DNA of 64,000 bases from Alteribacter aurantiacus DSM 18675 (GCF_000429705.1 NZ_KE386941.1:1786781-1850780), one strand, 5' to 3'; numbered from the stretch's first letter, positions 16,904 through 25,789 are shown. The notes: generated by a model from the letters alone, not told the origin. Made by a program: numbers and translations.

Positions 16904-17711
16904 TCCAAGCCAAGGCTCTTTTGATCCATCAAACCCTCCTGGGCTTCGGGCACAGCAAGCAAAATGGAAATTAACGTTTGTGTTTGCAGCCATTGTTCTC
17001 GTCTACATGTTTACGTCGTGGCAAACGGGATCGAGCCTCATTGATCTTTGGTTTGGGATGCCTGACGTCTGGCGCATGGTCGGTGAACTATTCCCTCCAA
17101 ACTGGGGATATGCTACAGAAACGTGGGGCCGCCTAAGTGAAACGATTCAAATGGCGATTATCGCTACCACTGTTGCCGGTATTCTATGTATTCCAATCAG
17201 CTTGATGGCTTCATCAAACATCGCACCAAATAAATGGGTGTATAACATCACAAAGCAAATCATGAACATTCTTCGTACGATCCCTGACCTTTTATTAGCG
17301 GTTATTTTTGTAGGGATCTTCGGAATCGGAGCCTTCTCGGGAATTATGGCCCTCATTATTTTCTCACTCGGTATTTTGGCCAAACTATTGGCGGAAACCA
17401 TTGAAGCGATTGACAAAAACCCTCTAGAAGCCATTCGCGCATCTGGCGGTAATACGATTCAAGTCATAGTATACGGGGTTATTCCACAAATTCTCCCACA
17501 ATACACGTCCTTTACACTGTATGTGTTTGAGATCAACGTCCGTGCCTCTTTGGTACTTGGGTTTGTTGGTGCCGGTGGAATTGGTCAGCTGTTGCAGCGT
17601 TCGATCAGCTTCTTCCAATACGGTCGCGCCATGATGATTATCATTATTATTTTCGTAGCCGTTGTTATCATTGAATACATTAGCGGAAAAATTAGAGAGG
17701 AGATTTTATAA
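16884..17711 (+). CDS. phnE: phosphonate/phosphate-type ABC permease, first copy
   Basis: A 275-residue permease with about six helices and the PhnE coupling region ...EAIRASGGNTIQVIVYGVIPQ followed by VLGFVGAGGIGQLLQ. GGAGGAG at 16871-16877 favours the ATG at 16884 over 16878. It overlaps the 3' end of phnC by 20 bp. Two different PhnE proteins per operon are usual in Bacillaceae and probably form a heterodimer. Confidence 0.9.
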   Translation: MTKTTANPSQGSFDPSNPPGLRAQQAKWKLTFVFAAIVLVYMFTSWQTGSSLIDLWFGMPDVWRMVGELFPPNWGYATETWGRLSETIQMAIIATTVAGILCIPISLMASSNIAPNKWVYNITKQIMNILRTIPDLLLAVIFVGIFGIGAFSGIMALIIFSLGILAKLLAETIEAIDKNPLEAIRASGGNTIQVIVYGVIPQILPQYTSFTLYVFEINVRASLVLGFVGAGGIGQLLQRSISFFQYGRAMMIIIIIFVAVVIIEYISGKIREEIL

Positions 17712-18523
17712 TGGCACAAACCACAACACTTACCCTACCTCCTAAGAAAAAAATTCCGCGCAAGAAAGTGATTCGCAATTGGATTATCGTAGCTTTTCTC
17801 GTCGCTATGTACGCTTGGACCTTTTCAAGCATCGGAATCAACTGGGGACAGATCTTCAGTGAACGTACGCTAAACAACATGACTCGCGTCGTTCCACAGC
17901 TTTTTTCACCTGAATGGGCCGTTGCACCAGACGCACTTCGTCTCATGGGTGAAACCCTTGCCATGGCCTACACAGGAACTTTGATGGCGGCTCTCTTGGC
18001 TGTTCCATTCGGCTTCTTCGCTGCAAAAAACATGTTCAACAGCCGCATCATTAATACATCAGCGAAATGGTCCCTCGATGCGATCCGTGCATTCCCGGAG
18101 ATTATGCTCGCTTTGATTTTCGTAGCCGCAATCGGACCTTCTCCTTTTGCCGGGGTTTTGGCGATTGCCGTTGGATCGATTGGGATGCTCGGGAAATTGT
18201 ACTCTGAAGTGATCGAGTCAATCGACATGCAAGTGGTAGACTCTCTTGAAGCAAACGGTGCGAATAAACTGCAAATCTTGTTTTACGGGATTATCCCCCA
18301 AGTCATTCCCGAGTTCTTGTCTTACGCCATTTATCGATATGAAATCGACGTTCGTTCGTCTACGATTCTCGGTTTGATCGGTGCTGGTGGTATCGGTATG
18401 ATGATTCAGATTTCAACGATGAACCGAAACTGGGACGAAGTAGGAATGGCCCTCCTCATCATCATCGCCGTGGTAACGGTGATTGACTACGCCAGTTCGT
18501 CTATTCGTAAGCGGATTGTGTAA
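17711..18523 (+). CDS. phnE: phosphonate/phosphate-type ABC permease, second copy
   Basis: A 270-residue permease paralogous to its neighbour: SLEANGANKLQILFYGIIPQ and ILGLIGAGGIGMMIQ are its coupling and C-terminal motifs. The start ATG shares one base with the preceding stop (TAATG), so translation is coupled. It closes the phnDCEE operon; a terminator follows at once. Confidence 0.9.
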   Translation: MAQTTTLTLPPKKKIPRKKVIRNWIIVAFLVAMYAWTFSSIGINWGQIFSERTLNNMTRVVPQLFSPEWAVAPDALRLMGETLAMAYTGTLMAALLAVPFGFFAAKNMFNSRIINTSAKWSLDAIRAFPEIMLALIFVAAIGPSPFAGVLAIAVGSIGMLGKLYSEVIESIDMQVVDSLEANGANKLQILFYGIIPQVIPEFLSYAIYRYEIDVRSSTILGLIGAGGIGMMIQISTMNRNWDEVGMALLIIIAVVTVIDYASSSIRKRIV

Positions 18524-18534
18524 TGCGTTTAGTG

Positions 18535-18562
18535 AGCAGCCTTTTAGAGGCTGCTTTTGTTG
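18535..18562 (+). terminator. terminator of phnDCEE
   Basis: GCAGCC-TTTTAGA-GGCTGC followed by TTTTGTTGT. Confidence 0.8.
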
Positions 18563-18579
18563 TGATTAGGGAGGGATGA

Positions 18580-18663
18580 TTCGCCCTCAATATGAGTTTT
18601 TTCACCCTCAATATGGATTTATTCGCCCTCAAGATTAATTAATTCGCCCTGAACCATCCATTC
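18580..18663. repeat. four tandem 21-bp units (family A)
   Basis: Units beginning TTC(G/A)CCCT start at 18580, 18601, 18622 and 18643, exactly 21 bp apart; the best unit reads TTCGCCCTCAATATGAGTTT. Similarity falls off towards the last unit. One unit contains a stop in the only otherwise open frame. Two related units occur on the other strand at 25654-25695. Confidence 0.85.
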
Positions 18664-18664
18664 A

Positions 18665-18701
18665 ACAAGAAAAGCAGCTACCGTAGCAGCTGCTTTTCTT
18701 G
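18665..18701 (-). terminator. terminator of the YrzI-like gene
   Basis: CAAGAAAAGCAGCT pairs perfectly with AGCTGCTTTTCTTG over 14 bp. Confidence 0.8.
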
Positions 18702-18706
18702 TCGTT

Positions 18707-18856
18707 TTACATGAGACGAACATATTTTGTGTGTTCCGCTCGTTCTTTCATAACTTGGTTATACATTTGTTCATAGTTCCACTCTCGTTCAACTTCGTCG
18801 TCGGTATATGGCTCTTTTTCGACGGTGACTGTGTAATGGAATAGCGTAAATAGCAT
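18707..18856 (-). CDS. YrzI-like small protein
   Basis: A 49-residue protein: hydrophobic N-terminus MLFTLFHYTVTVEKEPYTDD followed by a charged helix ending HTKYVRLM. This resembles the Bacillus YrzI family (short beta-like start ending in TVT/TIT, then a Glu/Lys-rich helix and a terminal Tyr-Arg). The role is unknown. An excellent GAGGAGGTGG precedes the ATG and a terminator follows, so it is its own transcription unit. Confidence 0.72.
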   Translation of the reverse strand: MLFTLFHYTVTVEKEPYTDDEVEREWNYEQMYNQVMKERAEHTKYVRLM

Positions 18857-19001
18857 TGTGTAACCACCTCCTCTAACCCCATCACTAACGTATGTGATCG
18901 TTGCTTATCTGATACGGCTTTTATTACGAATTCCGAAATATTGAGTCTAAAGTCATATCGTTTTCGGTGAGGAAGAGGTGCGATGACCTGTGACTGGGAT
19001 A

Positions 19002-19476
19002 GCTATCCGGGGAATTACATGGGCGAACCGGAGAATACTGACCCGCTACCCGGGAATTACGAGGAGCTACCCGTAAAAACAGTGCGCCAACCCGTAAATA
19101 AACGCAGCTATCCCGGGAATCACTTCATTAACTGACCTCCAGCAACGGCTTTAATGAGGAATTACGCGCCAAGGGGTGCTATCCCGGGAATTCCGAGGGC
19201 GAACCGTTGAATTCTGACGCCCTACCCGGGAATTATGATGAGCTACCCGCGAAATACGCTCGCGAACCCGTAAATAAACGCTGCTATCCTGGGAATCGCT
19301 TCATTTCAGATCTCCAACAACGGATTTAGTGAGAATCTACGCGGCGCGTGGTGCTATCCCAGCAATTACGCGGACCAACCGTTGAATTCTGACACCCTAC
19401 CCGCAAATTACGAGGAGCTACCCGTAAAAACAGTGCGCCAACCCGTAAATAAACGCTGCTATCCCGGGAAACACGC
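19002..19476. repeat. higher-order array: three ~175-bp blocks of 21-bp units (family C)
   Basis: The basic unit is GCTACCCGGGAATTACGAGG-like. Each block has six units; the GAAT-like core falls at 19012, 19033, 19054, 19075, 19096, 19117 in block 1, at 19188, 19209, 19230, 19251, 19272, 19293 in block 2, and at 19363, 19384, 19405, 19426, 19447, 19468 in block 3, always 21 bp apart. Blocks are offset by 176 and 175 bp and separated by a conserved ~49-bp spacer containing CTTCATT...CTCCA(G/A)CAACGG. Because 21 is a multiple of 3, open frames of seven-residue repeats run through it (for example an ATG frame 18983-19135), but they are not evidence for coding. Confidence 0.9.
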
Positions 19477-19584
19477 CACTTCCAAACCTCCAGCACCGAC
19501 TTTGTTGACTCTAATAAGAGCTTCTTCCCCCACCATCAACAAACTTACCTTTGCTGCCCCCTCTTCCTTTCCCAGCAAACAAAA

Positions 19585-19627
19585 AAAAAGACTCACAAGG
19601 CCAAACTTGCCACGCGAGTCTTTTTCC
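19585..19627 (-). terminator. terminator of the YisL-like gene
   Basis: AAAAAGACTC / GAGTCTTTTT arms around an imperfect inner GGC/GCC pair; on the minus strand a T-run follows. Confidence 0.7.
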
Positions 19628-19629
19628 AC

Positions 19630-19989
19630 TTAAAGTCCTACAAAACCAAGGTAAACAACAACAATAACCAGGATCACGAACTGGACCCAGAAGATTGTTT
19701 TTTGCGTTCCTTGGAGCGTTCCCTTCTTCGTACCGGTAGAGATTTTCTCCATCGTAAAGATCAAGAAGATCGCTAAAATCCCTTTAATGGCTGTGCCTAA
19801 GTAGAAGTTCCAGAATAGGAGCGTTCCTCCTGTCACGAGTACTAAAATGTAAAAGAGTCGAAGTGACATCTGAACGATTTTAGCACCTTTGGGACGATTG
19901 TTTTTTAACAAAACAAGAGCCACAAAGAACAGCACGAGCATGACGAACCACATAAGGGAATGGGTATGTAGCATAGCTGAATAATTCAC
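19630..19989 (-). CDS. YisL-family membrane protein (UPF0344)
   Basis: A 119-residue protein with four membrane helices. The family hallmark KGAKIVQMSLRLFYILVLVT after the first helix and the MEKIS segment in the third quarter match Bacillus YisL/DUF1516. The role is unknown. The GTG start at 19989 has GAGGAGG at good spacing. Confidence 0.8.
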   Translation of the reverse strand: MNYSAMLHTHSLMWFVMLVLFFVALVLLKNNRPKGAKIVQMSLRLFYILVLVTGGTLLFWNFYLGTAIKGILAIFLIFTMEKISTGTKKGTLQGTQKTIFWVQFVILVIVVVYLGFVGL

Positions 19990-20135
19990 TATATTTCCTC
20001 CTCTGACATTTATCCATCACTTTAAGTAGTATATCGTTTTCTATCTTCCAGGTAAAGAAGATGTGTATGTATTCACAGGATTGACACGTTGCCAAAGCAA
20101 AAGACCAGCAGTCCTTCTACTGGCCCAACTCTCAT

Positions 20136-20873
20136 TTAGGATGGAATCCGTTCTTTGACCACATTCATCATGTAGCCAATGTTTCGAACGGTTTTCACGT
20201 ATGTGTGGTTCTTACGGTGAGGTTCAATTTTGTTACGGATTCGACTGATAAAAACGTCGATGATGCGCTCGTCCATCTCTGTTTCGTCTGCGGAAAGCTC
20301 TTGAAGAAGACGTTCCCGTGACAAGGCTTTTCCTTTGTTTTTAGCCAAATAGTACAAAAGTTCAAACTCTTTTTTCGTTAAATCAACCGGACGATCATTC
20401 TTGTATACAAGAAAATGGTCCGGATCTATGGTTAGTTCGCCGTTTTTAATCAAACGGGATTGTTCTTGATTGGATGACGACTGCACGTCGTCATGACAGC
20501 ACTTTGTTCCTCTTCTGATGGTCGATTTCACCCTTGCAACCAATTCCTTTAACCTGAGTGGCTTGGTCATGTAATCGTCGGCACCTAGTTCAAGACCGAG
20601 TACTGCGTCCAACTCTTCGCTTTTTTCAGACATTAAAATGATGGGGGTCCAATCATTTTTTCCAAAACGTAAGTCCCGACAGAGATCGAGACCACCATAT
20701 CCCGGCAGATCAAGCTCGGTGACGATCGCATCCGGTTGAATGATTGACGCTTGCTTAAGCCCCTCTTTCCCTGTCTTCGCTACATACGTTTTAAACCCTG
20801 ATTTTTTAAAATAACTCTCAACCATATCAATCGTTTGTTGATCGTGTTCAATAATTAGCACTGAGTAAACCAC
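20136..20873 (-). CDS. orphan PhoP/OmpR-type response regulator with Glu at the phosphoacceptor site
   Basis: A 245-residue regulator: receiver domain (about 1-120) and winged-helix DNA-binding domain (about 145-240, DLTKKEFELLYYLAKNKGKA ... YVKTVRNIGYMMNV). The receiver is atypical. Where active regulators have the two acidic residues and then the phospho-Asp, this one has EHD (9-11) and VTELDLPG, placing Glu53 at the Asp position; Ser82 and Lys104 are kept. No kinase gene adjoins. It sits 42 bp below phoU, so it may be read from the pst operon and bind Pho-type DNA without phosphorylation. GAGGAGGG precedes the GTG start. Confidence 0.82.
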   Translation of the reverse strand: MVYSVLIIEHDQQTIDMVESYFKKSGFKTYVAKTGKEGLKQASIIQPDAIVTELDLPGYGGLDLCRDLRFGKNDWTPIILMSEKSEELDAVLGLELGADDYMTKPLRLKELVARVKSTIRRGTKCCHDDVQSSSNQEQSRLIKNGELTIDPDHFLVYKNDRPVDLTKKEFELLYYLAKNKGKALSRERLLQELSADETEMDERIIDVFISRIRNKIEPHRKNHTYVKTVRNIGYMMNVVKERIPS

Positions 20874-20915
20874 AAAGACCCTCCTCTACACCAACTAACC
20901 CTAACAAATCTTGCC

Positions 20916-21575
20916 TTAGTTCAAATCAAATCGTTTTCCATTTACTTCATAGATAATCCATTCGGCAATGTTCGTACAATAATCTGCGATTCGTTCGATG
21001 TAACGAGAGATAAACGCGAGCTGCGTAATTTGTTGGGTGTCTTTTTCATTTGAAACCGTTATTTTAAAGATCCCTTTTACAAACTGCCCATATGCCCGAT
21101 CAACCTCATCGTCCATTGCAGCAATTCGCTGTGCGCTAAGCATATCCCGTTTTTTATATGCTTTTAACACCTCCTGCAACATATACTCCGCCTTTGTAGC
21201 AAGCTCAAGCAATGCTTCTACATGGTTGGTACATGCATCAGAACGTGTTAAACGTTGAGCAGCTTTTGCCATATCTACAGCCAAGTCGCCCATTCTTTCC
21301 AAGTCACTGGATACTTTTAAGCTAACAATAATACGACGAAGATCGGAAGCAACCGGTTGTTGCTTCGCAATCATCAATGTGGCACGCTCGTTAATTTCTA
21401 GCTCAAGTTCATTGAGGACCTTGTCATGTTCAATGATGTCTTCCATCAACGAGTAATTGTTCTTATCAATCGCCTTCATCGTATCAGCTAGGGAGCGCTG
21501 AACCAAGCTCCCTAGCATCATGACTTCTTCTTTTAAATCCCCTAACTCTGTAACAAATCCGCCTCTGACAGTCAT
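20916..21575 (-). CDS. phoU: phosphate transport/signalling regulator PhoU
   Basis: A 219-residue cytoplasmic helical protein built of two PhoU repeats, each with an E/DxxxD-type metal site (DLERMGDLAVDMAKAA and YIERIADYCTNIAEW). PhoU links PstSCAB to the phosphate sensor kinase and restrains uptake. It is last of the pst genes, 15 bp after pstB. B. subtilis pst lacks this gene in the operon, but many alkaliphiles have it. Confidence 0.9.
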   Translation of the reverse strand: MTVRGGFVTELGDLKEEVMMLGSLVQRSLADTMKAIDKNNYSLMEDIIEHDKVLNELELEINERATLMIAKQQPVASDLRRIIVSLKVSSDLERMGDLAVDMAKAAQRLTRSDACTNHVEALLELATKAEYMLQEVLKAYKKRDMLSAQRIAAMDDEVDRAYGQFVKGIFKITVSNEKDTQQITQLAFISRYIERIADYCTNIAEWIIYEVNGKRFDLN

Positions 21576-21590
21576 GTCACTCTCTCCCTT

Positions 21591-22418
21591 TTAACCAAAT
21601 CGACCAGTAATATAATCCTCCGTGCGCTTATCTTGCGGGTTCGAGAAGATTGTATCAGTATTGTCATACTCGACGACTTCACCATTTAGGAAAAAGGCTG
21701 TCTTGTCGCTGATACGAGCTGCTTGTTGCATGTTGTGGGTCACGATAACGATTGAATAGTCCTTTTTAAGCTCTTGAATTAGCTCTTCCACCTTTAGTGT
21801 AGACTTAGGGTCGAGTGCTGACGTTGGTTCGTCCATTAAGATCACTTCAGGCTCTACCGCCAAGCATCTAGCAATACATAGACGTTGCTGCTGTCCACCT
21901 GAAAGGCCCATTGCAGACTCCCCTAAACGGTCCTTTACTTCGTCCCAAAGACCTGAGCCGCGCAAACTCTTTTCAACGATTTCTTTTAGCTCTGCTTTTT
22001 TCTTTACACCGTGAACACGAGGACCGAATGCCACGTTATCAAAGATCGACTTTGGAAACGGATTAGGCTTTTGGAACACCATTCCTACAGATGAGCGTAG
22101 CTCAACCAAGTTCACGCTCGGATCGAAGATGTTCACCCCATGATAATCGATGGCTCCGCTTGTTTTCACGATTGGCACAAGCTCCACCATTCGGTTAAGT
22201 GTTTTTAAGAACGTGGACTTTCCGCAACCGGACGGACCGATAATCGCCGTTACGCCGTTCTTTCTAATATCCAGGTTGATGTCTTTTAATGCTTGATCGT
22301 TTCCGTACCAAAGATTCAGACCTTTTGCTGAAAAAATGCTTTCCTCTTTGTTAATGTTTTCCTGAACGACTGGACTCTTCTTCTTGTTTTCTTTTACTGC
22401 CGTTTGAAAAGCTGTCAT
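21591..22418 (-). CDS. pstB: phosphate ABC transporter ATPase PstB
   Basis: A 275-residue ABC ATPase with Walker [10 protein letters not shown], signature [16 protein letters not shown] and Walker [14 protein letters not shown], and the PstB-specific [11 protein letters not shown] after the Q-loop. A ~25-residue polar N-terminal extension precedes the domain. GGAGGGG lies before the ATG. It powers PstA/PstC. Confidence 0.95.
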   Translation of the reverse strand: MTAFQTAVKENKKKSPVVQENINKEESIFSAKGLNLWYGNDQALKDINLDIRKNGVTAIIGPSGCGKSTFLKTLNRMVELVPIVKTSGAIDYHGVNIFDPSVNLVELRSSVGMVFQKPNPFPKSIFDNVAFGPRVHGVKKKAELKEIVEKSLRGSGLWDEVKDRLGESAMGLSGGQQQRLCIARCLAVEPEVILMDEPTSALDPKSTLKVEELIQELKKDYSIVIVTHNMQQAARISDKTAFFLNGEVVEYDNTDTIFSNPQDKRTEDYITGRFG

Positions 22419-22469
22419 CGTACATCCCCTCCAAAATGGAATTTAATAAGTAACTTCGGATTTTATAAA

Positions 22470-23324
22470 TTAAAACATTTCGTTTTTACGTCTGTAATGG
22501 TTTCTGAGTAAAATCGCACTCAAATTCAAAAGGATAACCATCATAATTAACACCAATGCTGTTCCGTAGGCAATCGGACGAACCGCTGCCGCTTGAGCGT
22601 GTTGCGTAGCCAAGATATACAAGTGATACGGTAATGCCATGAAGCTATCGTTCAAACTGGACGGCAAGTTACGGGAAAAGTAAGCCGCTCCTGTCAAAAT
22701 AATCGGTGCCGTTTCTCCGGCAGCTCGCGCAAGACCTAAGATTGACCCGGTTGCCATACCTGGGATGGCTGACGGCAAGACGTTGTTACGAATGGTCTGC
22801 CACTTTGTTGCTCCTAGTGCCAAACCGCCTTCACGAAAAGAGTTCGGGACTGCCTTAAGTGCTTCTTCAGAGGCTGTGATGATCCACGGCAATACCATGA
22901 TCGCCAAGGTGATCGCTGCTGTGATCAAACCAACTCCCAACCTTAATGTCGAAGCGAAAATTGCAAGTCCGAAAAGACCATAAACAATTGATGGGACACC
23001 GGCAAGGTTACGAATACTCATGCGAATGACACGAACAACCGGACCTTGCTTTGCATATTCATTTAAATAAATCGCCGCTCCAATCCCGATCGGAACCGAG
23101 ATGAGAACCGTTAAGGAAGCTACATAGAACGTTCCAACCAAAGCCGGCCAGATCCCGCCTTCCGTCATGTTTCGTCTTGGCGGCTCCGTAATGAACGACC
23201 AACTAATCACGGATGCTCCTTCTTTTACAATCGAAAACAGTAAGAACAGTAAGGCTACAATCGTCATGGATGCGAAAAACCCGCAAATCCCGAACCAAAG
23301 TCGTTGTGACATTTGCTTACTCAT
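22470..23324 (-). CDS. pstA: phosphate ABC transporter permease PstA
   Basis: A 284-residue permease with six helices; the coupling helix is in EGGLALGATKWQTIRNNVLPS followed by ILGLARAAGETAPIILTGAA, typical of PstA. Its start overlaps the pstC stop by 8 bp and AAAGGAGG lies inside the end of pstC. Confidence 0.93.
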   Translation of the reverse strand: MSKQMSQRLWFGICGFFASMTIVALLFLLFSIVKEGASVISWSFITEPPRRNMTEGGIWPALVGTFYVASLTVLISVPIGIGAAIYLNEYAKQGPVVRVIRMSIRNLAGVPSIVYGLFGLAIFASTLRLGVGLITAAITLAIMVLPWIITASEEALKAVPNSFREGGLALGATKWQTIRNNVLPSAIPGMATGSILGLARAAGETAPIILTGAAYFSRNLPSSLNDSFMALPYHLYILATQHAQAAAVRPIAYGTALVLIMMVILLNLSAILLRNHYRRKNEMF

Positions 23325-24312
23325 TGGTCAGTTTCCTCCTTTGACGGGAGATCAGTAAATCTGCAATCAAGTTGACTACGAATGTGATCACGAACAAGAT
23401 GAGTGCAAGTACGAACAAGGAACTGTAATGTAAGCTACCCCACGAAACATCAGATCCTTCAATCGCGATGTTTGCCGTAAGAGTTCGAACAGATGCCAAG
23501 AAGTTTGGTACCGTGATACCCATGAATTCAGTCATCGGCATGCTGATTGCGTTACCAGCCGCCATGAGTACTGTCATCGTCTCACCAACCGCTCGCCCAA
23601 ATCCGAGCATTACTCCGGCTAAAATACCGGATTTCGCTGCCGGGAATGTCACAATCTTAATTGTTTCCCATCGAGAAGCACCTAGTGCATACGCAGCTTC
23701 TCGGTAATCTTTCGGTACACTTCTTAACGAATCTTCTGCAATACTTACAATTGTCGGTAAAGCCATGACGGATAAAATTAAGGATGCCGTCAGTGCCGTT
23801 CGTCCGTTTGATAAATCAAACACATTGGCAACGATTGGCGATAAAATAACAAGGGCAATAAATCCGAGCACAACCGATGGGAATATAGCAAGTACTTCAA
23901 CTACCGGCTTTAAAATTTCACGCACACGTTTTGGTGCAATTTCTGCAATAAAGATCGCTGTAAAAATCCCCCATGGTATCGCGATAACTAAAGCACCGAT
24001 CGTAACCATAATTGAACCAACAATAAACTGAAGTGCTCCGTAGCCGGCCCCTTGTGGTGACGACGGATACCAACGTGTTTCAGTTAAATACGTGAGAATC
24101 CCCACTTCTTGTAACGCGGATGACCCTTCTCTAACTAGGAAATAAAGGAGTAATAATAAGACAAAAACCGCAATTGAACCGAAAACAAAAAACATCTTTT
24201 CTATCAAAAAGTCCAGCGTATTCGCTTTAAACGACTTTTGTGTAAGCTTTTCTTTATTAACCACTTTCATCTGCTTTATATCTTCTGATTGCTTTTCTGC
24301 ATGGCTTGACAA
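23317..24312 (-). CDS. pstC: phosphate ABC transporter permease PstC
   Basis: A permease of about 331 residues with a polar N-terminal tail, six helices and the coupling motif AAYALGASRWETIKIVTFPA, then GFGRAVGETMTVLMAAGNA. I place the start at the TTG at 24312 because GGAGGGG lies just upstream; the in-frame TTG at 24327 overlaps that site. A 120-bp gap with a weak stem-loop separates it from pstS, consistent with the usual excess of PstS. Confidence 0.92.
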   Translation of the reverse strand: MSSHAEKQSEDIKQMKVVNKEKLTQKSFKANTLDFLIEKMFFVFGSIAVFVLLLLLYFLVREGSSALQEVGILTYLTETRWYPSSPQGAGYGALQFIVGSIMVTIGALVIAIPWGIFTAIFIAEIAPKRVREILKPVVEVLAIFPSVVLGFIALVILSPIVANVFDLSNGRTALTASLILSVMALPTIVSIAEDSLRSVPKDYREAAYALGASRWETIKIVTFPAAKSGILAGVMLGFGRAVGETMTVLMAAGNAISMPMTEFMGITVPNFLASVRTLTANIAIEGSDVSWGSLHYSSLFVLALILFVITFVVNLIADLLISRQRRKLTNE

Positions 24313-24431
24313 AGCGTTCCCCTCCAATGCATGGATACTTGTACGTGTACTGTTTCATATCAATGTAATCAATTTAAAAATGGAAGGAGGAGCTCTCCGC
24401 TAAGAGATAAACCCCTCCAGGTGTAATCCTA

Positions 24432-25418
24432 TTACTGCTCGATACCTAAATCAGAGAACGTCGCTTCGTTTTGCTCCATGTACTGGCTACCGATTTGGTA
24501 GAATCCAGTATCATAACGCACATCGTCAGCTTCTTCGTCGTAAATAACCCAGTTTAGGTAGTCAAGCATGATGCCATCAGGTGTTCCGTTTACGTAGAAG
24601 TATAGTGGACGAGCAATCGGGTAGATCCCTTCGTCAACGTTGGACTCTTCGAATGGTGTTACATATTCGCTATTTTCATCTTCTGCTACATTTACAGCGT
24701 CAATGCCTTCAACATACCCAATTCCAATGTAACCAACTGCTCCCGCTTCTTGCTCTACTGCTTCACGAATAGCAGAAGATCCTGGTAGGAACTGAGCGTT
24801 GTCAGCAAAGTCTTCTCCGTCCATTACGTTTTCGTTAAAGTAAACATATGTTCCAGAGTTCGATTGACGAGAAAGGACTGTAATGTCTCCACCTTCGTCC
24901 CAACCTACTTCAGACCAATTTGTAATTTCGCCAGTAAAGATATCTTTAATTTCTTGAATTGTTAGATCTTCAATTGGGTTTTCTTCGTTGATCGCTACTG
25001 CAAGACCGTCTTGTCCTACAATAAATTCATAAGGCTCTGCGCCATTTGCTTCTGCTTCAGCAAACTCGTCGTCCGTCATTGGGCGAGAAGACTGAGCAAT
25101 ATCCACATCATTATTGATCATCGCTGCGATCCCTGTACCTGATCCTCCACCAGTTACAGATACATCACCAAGCTCGTTAATGTCCATGTAACCTTCTGCA
25201 AAAGCTTGACCTAAGTTAACCATCGTGTCTGATCCGCGGATTTCAAGGAATCCTTCAGGTCTCTCATCGTCACCAGCTGCTTCTTCTGTTTCTTCAGCTC
25301 CATTGTCTGAACCTGCGTCAGCGTTGTTACCATCGTTTGTTTCTTCTTCCCCGCCACCACAAGCTGCTGCAACTACCATGAATCCTGCTGCTAATACTGA
25401 TAAGCCAAACTTTTTCAT
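24432..25418 (-). CDS. pstS: phosphate-binding lipoprotein PstS
   Basis: A 328-residue lipoprotein with lipobox VAAAC (Cys20), an acidic Asn/Asp/Glu tether, and the PstS fold: EIRGSDTMVNLGQAFAEGY, VTGGGSGTGIAAMIN, IAQSSRPM, SNSGTYVYF. It binds phosphate on the outer face. Strongly acidic composition suggests an alkaline or saline habitat. ATG at 25418 is favoured by GAGGAGG spacing over the TTG at 25424. Confidence 0.95.
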   Translation of the reverse strand: MKKFGLSVLAAGFMVVAAACGGGEEETNDGNNADAGSDNGAEETEEAAGDDERPEGFLEIRGSDTMVNLGQAFAEGYMDINELGDVSVTGGGSGTGIAAMINNDVDIAQSSRPMTDDEFAEAEANGAEPYEFIVGQDGLAVAINEENPIEDLTIQEIKDIFTGEITNWSEVGWDEGGDITVLSRQSNSGTYVYFNENVMDGEDFADNAQFLPGSSAIREAVEQEAGAVGYIGIGYVEGIDAVNVAEDENSEYVTPFEESNVDEGIYPIARPLYFYVNGTPDGIMLDYLNWVIYDEEADDVRYDTGFYQIGSQYMEQNEATFSDLGIEQ

Positions 25419-25483
25419 CGACAATTTCCTCCTCGTATCGAGTACATTCTTTTTTATGTGTGAATCTCTCTCTCACAATTGCT

Positions 25484-25548
25484 AGTATAAAAGAGAAATA
25501 TTAAGGAGAAATAAACCCTATGTAAATCAATTGTGAAGGTATTGTAAA
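25484..25548 (-). promoter_or_regulatory. PhoP-type promoter of the pst operon
   Basis: On the minus strand TTTACA (25543-25548), TTCACA (25532-25537), TTTACA (25521-25526), TTTATT (25510-25515) and TTAATA (25499-25504) follow one another with exact 11-bp spacing. A -10 TATACT (25484-25489) comes 9 nt later. This is the classic arrangement of four PhoP-binding hexamers at about -20 to -70 of Bacillus Pho promoters. Confidence 0.85.
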
Positions 25549-25653
25549 TTTGGTAGGGAGATTCGTAGAATTGTTGGGTGGGGTCTGTCCCCGCACGATT
25601 TTGTGTGATTTTGTGGGATGGTGAGGAGTTTGGGAAAAACCAAATAATAAGAG

Positions 25654-25695
25654 GTAAAGATTATTCAGGGCGAATAAATCATTGTTGAGGGTAAA
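25654..25695 (-). repeat. two 21-bp family A units
   Basis: On the minus strand the units start TTTACCCTCAACAATG and TTCGCCCTGAATAATC, 21 bp apart; a third, weak unit may extend to 25633. The sequence just left (25570-25625) holds GTGGGGTCTGTCCCC and GTGGGATGGTGAGG, related to the GGGTCTGACCCCC block at 42715. I see no gene in 25549-25789. Confidence 0.7.
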
Positions 25696-25752
25696 TCCTC
25701 CCGAAAGTACCTCGCCAGATTCTCCCCCGCCTAAATCACCACTACTAAAACA

Positions 25753-25787
25753 CAAAAAAAGCTGCCCACCTGGGACAGCTCCTTTTC
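25753..25787 (-). terminator. terminator of the MBL-fold gene
   Basis: AGCTG-CCCA / TGGG-CAGCT with single bulges, followed on the minus strand by a seven-T run. Confidence 0.8.
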
Positions 25788-25789
25788 AC

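Noticed and set aside
18983..19135. 50-codon ATG frame with heptapeptide repeats in the 21-bp array
   Set aside because: Open frames through a 21-bp period are automatic; the frame shifts between blocks (176 bp) and substitutions do not look synonymous.
18580..19476. CRISPR array
   Set aside because: Units are 21 bp, contiguous, degenerate and without unique spacers; no cas genes are present.
20097..20135. Terminator of the orphan regulator
   Set aside because: CCAG-AGT/ACT-CTGG pairing is short and bulged with no clear T-run.
24370..24431. Terminator/attenuator between pstS and pstC
   Set aside because: Only weak, bulged pairing around GGAGG/CCTCC; not listed as a feature.
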